NCBI RefSeq assembly: GCF_030867145.1
Contig: NC_134454.1
Span: 44,778,320 to 44,842,319, forward strand
Direction of reading: 5' to 3'
DNA length: 64,000 nt
DNA from: Opisthocomus hoazin
Taxonomy: Eukaryota; Chordata; Aves; Opisthocomiformes; Opisthocomidae
Positions 35,301-47,300 of this stretch are shown here, piece by piece. Numbering within the stretch: the first letter of the stretch is position 1; the number at the start of each line of letters is the position of its first letter. The notes under the pieces are model-generated. The model did no database searches. It was given only the letters and a program-made list of their open reading frames with translations, and was not told the origin of the DNA. Made by a program: the position numbers and the translations under genes.

Positions 35301-38300
35301 AATGAGTGAGCAACTTTTATAAACTAGTAAGCAACACAATATATTGCTCTGGTGAGCTGCTGCACATAGCAGAAACTTCTTCAGTCTCCAGGGTGTCCAG
35401 CAGTTCTGTGTGTATGATCCTTTCATGCTCTTCTATTTCCAAAGTATCATACAAATATTTCACCCGTTATTCACCTGGATGAGCACACAAGCATTCCCAG
35501 CAGATCAGGAGGGTCTGGAAGCTGTCCCCCGCTGCCAGAACAGATGCTGCATCCACATCATGGATTTCGGTGCAATGCATATACCCTGTTTCATGATTCT
35601 ATGCCTTTTTTTTTTTTTTTTGCCCATTTTGTCTTCAATAGTCCCATTACCTTCCTACTATTTCCATGACTCCCGCCATTCTCCTTCCGTTCAGATGATC
35701 AGTCATTTGCAGATCAGACACTGTATGGTAGCACGTAGTAAAAATGGGGATGTTCTCATGAAGGACAGAACCTGCAGATCTTTGATTCTACCCATAATTC
35801 TCTATCAAAGAGGCCTGCAAACAGTCATGTGCTGTGCTGTTCCACGACAATGAACCACACAAAAAAAAGAACATGTAGCTACAGTTCTGCTCCATGTTCC
35901 ATGTTAAAATGTACGCACAGAAGCCAGCCAGGAAGGCTTCTTTATGCTGTCATTTCACAGACTGAACATTATGTACACTAGATCAAACATGTAAGTCACC
36001 ACATATACATAGTGGCTGTACAATATTGGGCTTTCAGTGAAGCACTGTTAAACCACGGACCATACAACAATTCTCTAATGTGGTACAGCCTAAAGCCTTC
36101 ATGATACTGATAAACAAAAGCATCAAAATACTAATATGCATATTATAGCGATATGAATTAAAAAAAAATGGAACTAGCAATCAGGAATACAGCAGAGACA
36201 ACTGTGCTACACAGAAACTGTTTCCAGATGCGAGATGAGTAGAATTGTAATACTAGTACCTTGTTCTTTAAAACTGTGGCACACTATAGTACCCAGCGTA
36301 TTCCCCGTACCCTTGTGCACTTTGCTTTCTGCAACTGTTACTACAGAGTATTTTTAATTTAGGAAATGTGACTTTTATTGTTACCTATTAACACCGAAAC
36401 TCTCAGATGCATCATTCCAAATCTGCTCCTAAATCACTGTGCTCAGTGAATACATGGTAAGTCAAAGTGCACAACCGTTCTCCATCAGTAACTTCTAACA
36501 AACAGTTCAAATGAAATGGACCTGAACCAATAACTCTACAAATGTGACTTGAACTTAGATTTGTACAAAGCTGTGTTAACATCTGGACTTAAAATACACT
36601 CGTAACACTTAAAAGAACAGCAACAAAACCTTCTTCACTGTACCTCAATCCTTGGTGGTTCCTGTATTGTAGTAGATTCATTCTGAGGTTTCTCTACATC
36701 AGTGGGTGACTTTGTTTTTTTCTTCTTTTTCTTCTTTTTTTTCTTCTTTTCTGACCCTTCTTCAGGCTCAGTTTCACTAGCATCATTCTTTGTTTCTGAC
36801 TGCTGAAAAATATCATGAGGCACAACCATTAGAAATTCATTTATTTCAACACCACCTACCAAAATAAATGCAAGTGACCATACTTCTACAACTAAAGGCT
36901 ATCTTAATCCATCCAAGCTAGGACAGTAAGTGGGCAAGGAAAATTCAAGATGTCTTAGAAATTTAGAGCTACTGCAAAAACTCTTCATTTGAAGCATGTT
37001 GCAGTTATCAGAACATATCAGGACTACTGAGATTTCAATAGGAAATATCCACCCAAATAAGGCAAGAGTTCAGGTTTCATGTCTCATTCCAAGAGTCAGG
37101 AATTTGAAAAAAGTTCAGCCTAAAAGTAATGTATTCAAATCAGCTATTTTGGAAGTTCATCTTGCTAGAGTAGCATTGTCTTTCTGACATCTTGTTATTC
37201 TTTTCCACTACAAGAGAAGAAAAATTCTAGTAAGCACAAGCTAACTTTATATTACTTCTTAAAAGCTACATTAGAAGGAGACACTGTACAGAGCCTAGGA
37301 AAAAAATGGCAATGTCTCACATCAAGAGACACAATCGCACAGTCACAGAAATTAGTTTAGAGCAGACAATTCTCAAGCACCTTTGCTTCACTATCCTGCT
37401 TCCCTTTGCCTCTGGAAAGACCTTCAGATGCTGGTGACAACACAATTTTCTTTGGGGGCTGTGAAAGTACCATGGCCCAAGACACATGTGGCTGAGCAGA
37501 GCCATCTGCAGGTGTTTGAGGAAATGCTGTTGGGAAAAATGATGTACAAAGATATGTCAAAAACACTTCTCAAATATTCAAAAGGATCAGTAATGAGTTA
37601 ATCAAGGACTACCAAATACAGCAGAGAGCTAGATTCCTTCTGAGGAAGGACTGAAATAAGGTACTCACTCACACATGTAATTTCCCCAGAAAGCTTTCTA
37701 GAATTGTAACTACTTCATATATTGTCTGGCACTATATACATACACTTAGCCCAATTAAATTATAATTGGAAATCTATACTGTGTCATACTAACACGTACA
37801 AATAATCCCATGCTCATTTACTAAGCTATTTTTCTTTAAAATTATGAACTTCTGCCATATTTATACGCAAAATTCCTTTAATATTTATCTCACGCAGTCA
37901 CACAGCTTTCATGTACAAGGCCATATCAGTATTTTCTACTTTCTAAAAACTTCCGAGTTTTACAGACATACGTACTAGCTGAAAGACTTCCTAATGTGTC
38001 TCACTGTACAAGAGTTTCACCCACTACCACTCAGAGGTATCAATGTTTTGAAAGAACTCACAATTAATTTTGTAAAAATTCCTAACACACAGCAAATACA
38101 GAACAAAATCAAAATTTTTCTTGAAGAATGAGAAAAATTTTCACTGAACAATTAAATATCATAATGGGTTTACATGGCAAGGTTTTGGTAGCGTGGGGAG
38201 GCTGCAGGGCTGGCCTCTGTGAGAAGGTGGACGCTGCCAGCCCCAGCTGGCTCCAAAATAGATGCACTGCCAGACACAGCTGAGCCCATCCGAGATGCCA

Positions 38301-41300
38301 GTGGCACCTATGTGATAACATATTTAAGAAAGGGTAAAAAAACACTGTGGAGGATTTGTGAGAGGGAGGGGTAAGAAAAAAATGTGAGAGGAACAGCCCT
38401 GCAGACACCAAGGTTGGTGAAGAAGGAGGGGCAGGAGGTGCTGCAGGTACAGGAGCACAGATGCCCCTGCAGCCCCTGGAGAAGACCACGGTGGGGCAGG
38501 TCGCCGCCCCCCCCCCCACCCCCCCCGGCAGGCCTGCAGAGGAAGGAGCAGTAGAGAGGAGCTGTTATGAACTGACCACAACTCCCCATTCCCCTGTGCC
38601 ACTCAGGGCAGGGAGCAGGTAGAAGAGTCTGGAACGAATGAGTGAAGACGAGGCTGGGAAGAAGAGAGAGTGGGGGGAAAGCTGTTTTAGTTTTGATTTT
38701 GTTTCTCACCATCCTACCCTATTTTTAACTGGCAAGAAATTAATCTTCACCAAGCCGAGTCTGCTTGCCCGTGATGCGCGACTGGCGAGCAATCTGCCTG
38801 TCCTTATCTTGACCCACGATTTTTTTTTTATCTTATCTTCTCCTCCTGTCCTGCTGAGTGGGGAGAGTGAGAGAGCAGCTGGGTAGGAGTCTAGCCGCCA
38901 GCCAAGGTCAACCCATCACAAACTGGTACTTTGTTCTGGAGGACAGGCACTGAGGATAGTGTTTGAGGAAAAAACATTATCAGGTAAGCTTAAAGTTTCT
39001 GGAATAACTTTATCTTTAGAGGGCTGTTCAAAGCACTTCAACAGATTAACCTGTCCTTCCCGAATCCTTAACTGAAGCCAGTGGGAAGGTAAGGACCAAA
39101 CTGGCCAGACCGCTATGTTTTTGCATACACTCAGAAATCCAGTAAGAGGCACTTAGACAATTCAATGCATAATGCATGTGACACCTCCAAGACAGAGTCC
39201 TGCTGAATAGTACCTTTTTTCAACAATTCTGGATTCAAGTATTACAAATAGATTTAAATACTTACTTGAAACTAGCCATTGATTGTTTATGGCAATTAAA
39301 AAAAAAAAATTTAAAAATTCTGCATCCCCACAGCCAGACAACCAGTAAACAAAACAAAAAAGAGGATATTTCAGCATCAGTCCTTCACAGCTATCCTTCT
39401 TTAACAGACTTTACAGAAATAACATATGCCACAGAACAATTTATGTGCATACTAGACTGTAGGCTGCCAGCTTTTTAAAATAAATCTACTTATCAAGACT
39501 GATCAAATATTTACCTCATTCTTGAAAAAAATCTGGAAATTGCTCAGACTTCCAATAACCAATATGCATTACTTCCTCTCCTGTTAAACAACGTCAGAGG
39601 CAACTACAGCAACATTTGCCCCTGAGTATCAGTGAAACAACAGAGAAGAAACATAATTCCAGTTTTGATCTGCTGATGAAATCTATAAACCAGAATGAGC
39701 TCTAAGTGGTCATCTCACTTGAAAGAAACTGATACAGCTTTATTCGCCTTTTTTTTTTTCCTTCTGTAATGAGCTTGCTGTTTAATTCCTTTTTTACTTT
39801 ACAGAGTAAAGTGAGTTCTCCTCAGAACACTTTAGTTCTCCACATTGATGAGATGCAAGCAGTTAAAATACAGGGAAATCATTTGGGTCTGGAGCACTTA
39901 CCTCTACCATCAAATGAAGACGGAATTAAGCTGGCTACTGTTTCATCCAGAGTTTTTGATGAAGCTCTACTTTCTGCAGAAGTATCTTCCTGTAGAAAAG
40001 CAAGTCACGTAGCACAAAAGTAGGATTAAAATCACCGACCTAAACAGAGCTAAACATAAAAAACCCCACAAATTAAAAAATCCTCAACCTGTGCACAAAT
40101 AAAGGTGCAGAGAATTTTGTAGCCTGACTCTTCTTGATGCTTTTCTTAGCGGAACCATCATTTCGACGCTATAGCATTACAAAATATAAGCAGATGTCTC
40201 TCCACTTGCTGTACAAGCAAGATGATGCCTTCTTATATTTTCTGAAAGCATCCAAACAATGATTGTAAGAATGAATTAAAAAAAGTTTTTATGTTCTAAG
40301 AACATCAAAAACAAGTCCATCATCAAACTCAAACTAGCAATGAAAACGAAAACTCAAGTGACAGCAGAAAGGTCTTTTTTCTATCACAGGCAGTTTTCCA
40401 CTCAGAGACACTGAAAATATTATGCTGTTTGCATCCTTCAAAATTATTTATCTTTAATCACTGTTGAAAACTTTGATTCAATATATGTGACATGCTGCTG
40501 AATGTGTCCGTATTGTATTTACTAACAAATAAGGAAGCAAGGAAATCAGGAAGAAGAACAAAGTTAAATGCTTACATCTTAACAATATTTTTTCTACCTT
40601 CTGGAATTCAGTTTTTTATTTTTGTCCTTTAGCACAGAGAAATATAGCACAATAATCCAGAGTTTTGTGATTTTGTTTTTGTTGGGTTTTTTTTAATCCG
40701 TTAAAGCTACTGGACAAGTGACTGCTTACCTATTATTTCCAGGCAACAGAGATAACCAGAAGCTGTTAAGAAACATCAGGAACATACATGCTGCGTAATA
40801 GGCAAGCTAGAAGTATAGGCCATAGCAGTACCAATCTAAATTCCAACAGTACTTGGCTTTCCCCTATCTACTAGCAGCACAGACAAGGAAAGACTAACGA
40901 GACTAGGTAAAAGACAGCAAGTACTGAGACCACCATCTACAAGAAGAACTGTAAAACCTCTAGCTCTGAAACTCCTTGTTTGCAAGGTACTTAAACAGGT
41001 CTTACACTACCATACTGAATGCAAAATACTTCTCATATGTGCTCGAATTTTAGACTTATTTTTGTGAGTTCTGCAACATGAAAGCATCAGCTAACCTCTG
41101 TGTTCAACAGAAGAGACATATGTGGTTCACTAAGGCACATAATGTTACTTTCCGATGAACATATTGGTCCACTTTTGTGCTGTACATTCAATACCTCGCT
41201 GCTTCCCAAACTCTGTGACTTTCGGAAATCCAGAATGGTAGCTTCAAACGCAGGTACAGGAAGAGAATCTAGTTTTGGAGTTTGGGTTGACTTCTTATTT

Positions 41301-44300
41301 GTAGTTTTACTGAACCTGTCTAAAATAAAACATGTAAAGTCCAAATAATTAAACTTGCTTGTGATAATTTCTAGGCATGTTTCATAGTATAGTATGCTAA
41401 TTTACAGAAGAACTATTGCTACACATAGCTCCTATTAAAAAAAAACACCTAAAAATTATAACCAACATGCATACACAACACGGACTCAACAAGCAACTGT
41501 AAATTCAGATGCTCGTTCAGGGAATTTTTCATATCTGTTTACATTAATTTGTTCAATCAGCAAATATATTTAAGTCACCATCTCTTGTCAAAAAGTCACA
41601 CAGGAAAGAAATCCTGTTCCTTAATTATTCTAGATTTAGAAATGTGCTCACAAACTAGGAGGCTATAGCACAGTCAACCATTTTATATCTATCTGATATA
41701 TGTCTAAGCAAACAGCACATTTGTACCTGGCTTCACGGAACCTCTGCTGCCTGTGGAGGTCTGGAACGAAGACCTGTTCACAATTCTGACAGAAGAGTCA
41801 TCTCCATCATGCCTTTTCTTGTCTGATTTTTTCTCACCCTCTTTTGATCTCCTCTGCTGCAAGTATTTGTGATATATTTAGTTTACTTGACTTGAACTTT
41901 GTAAAGTCATCTAGTTTGCCTTAACTTTAGCTACAGTTATTTACCTCTGCATCTGGAATTTGACCATTAAGCTAACACAACATAAATAGTATACCATAAC
42001 CAACCAATAAAAACAGGAACAGCCAGTTAGAGATTTGTTATTCAGTTTTATCTACCTTGTTACCTGTGCCATTTTTCACACATATTATAGCTCAAGCAAG
42101 AGGGATTATTATTCCATTTGTCTCTAGACAACTGTACTTTTAACATCTCATTAATCAGGGCATTTCCAAAAGCTTACAATTGTTTGGTCTTAAATTACCC
42201 AGTCTGATTTTCTAAAACTACTACTGTTTCTTCTACAACAGGGCTGAAGCCTTAAAAGCATTCCAATCTTTTGACTAAACTACTTATTATGAGCAAAACT
42301 CTGCAAGACTGACATCACAACATCCAGAACACTTGGAGCAGACAGAAAGCAATCAGGAAAAAGATACACCTGCATAATCTCAGTAAAGGAAACACATTCA
42401 CTTATACTGTCAAATCCTGAAAGCCTTGTGATTCTTCCAGGCAATGGTTCGGCAGAGCTAGGCTCAGCAATCAGCATGGCAGGCAAGGAACAAGCACTGG
42501 CCTTGCGTCTAAGTAAAGCATACTGTATCAACCTAGATGAGTGGCTCCAACTCCTTCTAATTGCAGGATGCTGGATTAAATCTGAAGTACATCTGGTAGC
42601 AATACTGTTTTCTTGGGTGGGAGGACAAGGCATTTCCTGACCGCCAAAGCTAGTGGTTAAAGCTTTCAGAGATTTGATCAAACTAATGCAAAGCTGCAAA
42701 GATCAACCATTTCTCTTCAAGTTCACAAAAAAATACAAGCTCACAAAAAAATAAATGACAGAGAACAACGACAAAAAGACTGTCAAACAGTACACAGCTC
42801 AGCCCAAGCCTCTGCAAACTCACAGAACTCCTCCCAGAAGCTAAACTAAGTTTCTTCCTATTACATCACCTGTGCTAACGCTGAGCTGATCATCTCCCCA
42901 GTCAACTTCTGTGTTTAGTTTTGCTCCCAGCAAGGAACTTACTAATTTTAGGTCTCTTGCCTTTGTATCTTATGTCTAGTGACACACACTCAGGACCTAG
43001 TGTCACAACTTCCTCCGCAGAGGCTTGACCACAGTGAAGTTACCAGGTCTCTGCCTAGGGAATCAGGTCCACCAGAAGGATGTGACTGGAGAACAGATTA
43101 CTTGAACTTGCTGGAAACAACAACAGCCTTACAAATCCAAGAGACACAATGTCTAACCACAGAGGGAAATGGATTAATAATACATCTGAATTTTTTCCCT
43201 GATTTTCATATTTTGAGGAGTTTGTCTATTTTTCGTTCAAAAACATTATCCAGGTTTCAGGAAATATACCCCCAAACAGGCACAGACAAAGAATGACAGA
43301 TGTTTACCAAACGTGTTTTACTTCTGATTAAAAGAGAACATTTCTAACATGAACCTTTCTTCCTTCTCCACACCAAGCCAAGTTCTTACTCTCTTGTGAA
43401 TTGTTTTCTGCCCATAGCAGGTCTTGGAAATCTTTCAGCAACAGCTGTGGTCTCATCACTTATCAGCCATATAGCTGGCTATAGCCACCACGTCTCTCTC
43501 AACTCAGGTTCATGCAAGCTGCCACTGAGCACAAAAAAGTCTCTTACCTCCCCTCAAGCCCAAAAAGTGAACAAAGGAAAGCACAGTTCAGAAATGAATG
43601 GTCTTTTTTTTCTCCCAAATGCTGCCTTCTGAGGAAGAACTAAATTCCCCTCATGTTCTAAAAAGACTGCTTGAAAAATTGTATCAATTTGAACTGCAGA
43701 ATTCCACTAATATTTAAAGTTGGGCACATTACTTCCATCCTCTTTAAATGCCATACATTATCACTACAAGAACACAGAGTGATTATTCACTTTAAAAAAT
43801 GAACCAAACATTTAGAAAGATTGATTTAAAATAAGAATTTAATTTTAATTTTTCAAAAACATGTATTTGCTCACCTTTGAAAGATTCTTACTTTCTTGTC
43901 TGATTGGATACGTTTGCTCAGCAGATTCACTGACTGTTCCTGAACCATTATAAAGTGTTGAGTTGTTAGAGTGATATTGTGAGGCAGCTAATGGATATGC
44001 ATTTGAAACATCAGGTGGGTAAGAGCAGCTGGAGTATTCACGGAAGGCAGGATCTCCCAGAACACTACCCGATGGACATTGAGACAGAGATGAGTAGTCA
44101 CCCCAGGGCAAATCTTCAGCATACATTTCTTGCCTAGATAAACATATCATTCCTTAGCTGAAGGATTTGTTTAACAGGAAAGCTATAATTCAGAAGAAAA
44201 CCATTCATTGTTACTTTAGTCAAGTATTTACTCACCGCTACAAATTGCTTTAAAAATAATTGTTTTGTTTTTGGAATACAGGGGGTTTAGCAAGCATTTT

Positions 44301-47300
44301 AAAACACAGACTTTATCCGTTTCCAAGTTTCAAAGCCAGTCTGCTTTGCAGTTATAGTCCTCATTTCTGTTTAAGCTTATCAAGATTCTTTGTGCTTATT
44401 TTCAGTATACTTTTTCTTGTGAAACAAACCAAAAACAGAGTATGACTACATTACATGCACTACATACCCGACTGCAAAAATACAAACACTAAAGAGTAAA
44501 ACTTGTCTTAAAATACCGTAACAAAGCAGGAGTATAGCATCTTATGGGGTATAAGACACGTATGAAATACAGTACAGAATTACAAGATAATCATTAACCG
44601 ACCTGCATTTAACCACCGGTTTATGAAAACGCATGTCTGAGACATGCCTTTTTCCTTCCTATGTATATCCAAAAGTTCCCTTCCAATTTCCTCCTGCACT
44701 TTGTACAGAAACTACATGCTGAGATCCAAATTTGATTAGGGAGAAACTGAATTTCAGCTTGTCGCATTTAGTTTTTAAAGCTGCTCACCATGAAGTGGCC
44801 AACCTCTGAATCTTGGTTAGATAATGAAAAACAGAGAAACTTCCTGATCAGAGCAAGAGACTTCAGACAACACATTTCTCACTGCCTGCTGCAATTCTGA
44901 TAGACTGTAGTAAAAAAACCACTTACATCTTAGTTTGCACGGAGAGGAAAAGTAACAAAGGAGAGTCAAAAAAATAACTATGGATCAGTATCAACAAAGC
45001 AAAACATTAATCTGAATATTGCTGCTGTCTGCTGGGTTCTATTTAATGTTAACTGATTTAACATTAATGATGTGGTTTTTTTCTAGTGCAGTGATCAGGT
45101 CATACTCACCTCACTGTTAAATTTGTATTACAAATCAAAACGGGTTGAAAATACTGAGATTTCCTACAGGATAACATGAAGGTCTACAATGAATGTGTTC
45201 ACTAAGGCTCTAACTGAACTTGTTAGGATGCTCAAAACTTCACAGTAATTGCAAAATTAATCCAATGCTTAAGAGTTCTGCGAAGCTGGGAAGCAAATAA
45301 AGAACTACGTAACATCACAAGATTCTTACAATACTTGATTATTTCCTATCCTACTATGTAGGTTTTTACCCATCTTGCTCTGCGGTTAACATTACTTTTA
45401 TAAGTCTACCATGAATGCCTTTTTTTTTTCAGGTCTTCTTAGGAAAAAAAAATTAATTTAGAAACCTGTAGCATTCTTACTAAAACTGCCTTTCTCGGGA
45501 TGCACAGGCTGTGGAAAGGAGATCTAGGAGGAGCCCCAAACATTATTTAAATGTTTTACAGCATGAGAAACCTTCTTGGAGGATCCTCCTCTTCCTTTTA
45601 TATGACTGTATTTACCCCAGCCTCATCATAACACAACTGTTCTTTCACCCAAGGACTGGATCCAGCTGCTTCCAAAGCACAAATGAGCCAGATCAATCAT
45701 TACAGACAAACAAATCCTCCTTAATGCTCTGTAACAATACACGCCCTTGGGAGCAAAAGACAAGGTACTAGACATATGCGCAAAGAACATAAAGGCAAAA
45801 ACCTAAATGATTAAGACAATGCACAAGCACTTCCACAATTAAAATATTAATGTATAAGAGCTTTGACTTCGTAAGAGTATTCAGTGTCCGAAACCGGAAG
45901 GTTAAAATCCCCCAAGAAATATGATTCAGAAAATATACATACTTATCCAAAGATGGTTCCTGAACAAATGGGTAGCATGTAGTTAAGTATCTAGGAAAGA
46001 CACATGCTTCTGAGGGTTCTGACCATGCCACAGTTACCGCTGCGTGTTTTGGAACAAATGGTTTGACCTCTGCTGACAACTTCATGCCCTGAGAAACAAA
46101 ACGTTTTTTGGCTACATGCATTTGGAGATTAACGTTATAAGTGAAAAATACTTATCCTTGTGAACTTAACTGTCATAGGAAAGCATTAGTTTGCTCTCAT
46201 CTAACAAAACAATAAAGTTCACCGAAAGGAAATGGAGGAAGGAGAAACAAAATCAAGGAATTTGAAGAGAAATGTGAGCTCTGGGAATTTGTTTCCTTTA
46301 ATATCCACATTTATCATGAAATACTCAAAAAGGTCTGTTACATAAAGGACAGAGGCTTGTTTAACACAAGATGCCATAAACACTAATACGCAAATTCTAA
46401 CTTTAGATTTGAACAATGTATGCTAAAACTCGTAACAGGTACTAGCACTACTGTAAAATCAAACACTGGAAGTATGTAATAATGGCTTTCTGTACACCTG
46501 TATGTTAAGGTAGTCTGTCTGAAATAAATACTTAACTACACAGCCTTCACATTTCTGGCACAAGACAAACCTATTGAGATGAATTTTACATTTATTCTGA
46601 ATTACGATCGACTTAAACTGGGTACGTACAGATGGAAGGACACTGAAATGAGACTCAAAAGTATTTATTGCCATCACAGTGTTACACAGTGCTTCTCACC
46701 CTAATGCATGCCACAAGTTATTCCTTTAGTTGATTGTGTATTTTGGGGTAACCGACACACTACATGAAAACTAGTGATTGTTTTTCACTTGTCAAAGCCA
46801 ATTTCAAAAACTGAGTAATACACCAGGCTTTTAAAAATATCCGAATGGTAATTTCAGCGCTGGAGCATACAAACCGGATTCCTCCCTGTATCCTCCAGTG
46901 GCTCAGCAGCCACTTGTTTCACGAGCATTTCAAAAGCTCTGACAGCCTAAAGCAAATTACAGGTAACCGCAGACTCCTCCACCTCCCAATTCGCCAGGCA
47001 GATCCAAATGTAACGATGAACACCCAACATAACAGTGGCAAAGCATGAAATTTGCACAGTTAAGTACACTAACAGATATGAAAAACACAAGCCTGGGAAG
47101 TAATTAAAGCAAAGCACTACCAAACAATCATTCAGACTACATTATTCACTGAAGCTGCGGTGTATGACGGGAAGTGACCACAGGCTAACCAACAAGAAGA
47201 GAAGGCTCCGGGGTGACCTTCTGGCAGCCTTCCAGTACCTGAAGGGGGCCTGCAGGAAGGATGGAGAGGGACTTTTCACAAGGGTGTGTAGTGATAGGAC

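Noticed and set aside
35410-35853. 147-codon plus-strand frame
   Set aside because: Antisense to a SECISBP2 intron. It includes a phenylalanine run from a T tract, and no similarity is recognised.
38308-38712. 134-codon minus-strand frame in SECISBP2 intron 6
   Set aside because: It lies wholly within the solo LTR, and its Gly/Pro/Leu-rich translation comes from G/C runs.
42280-42699. 139-codon minus-strand frame in SECISBP2 intron 3
   Set aside because: Considered as an extra exon. It has no good acceptor/donor pair in phase, and the neighbouring exons 3 and 4 already join correctly (phase 0).
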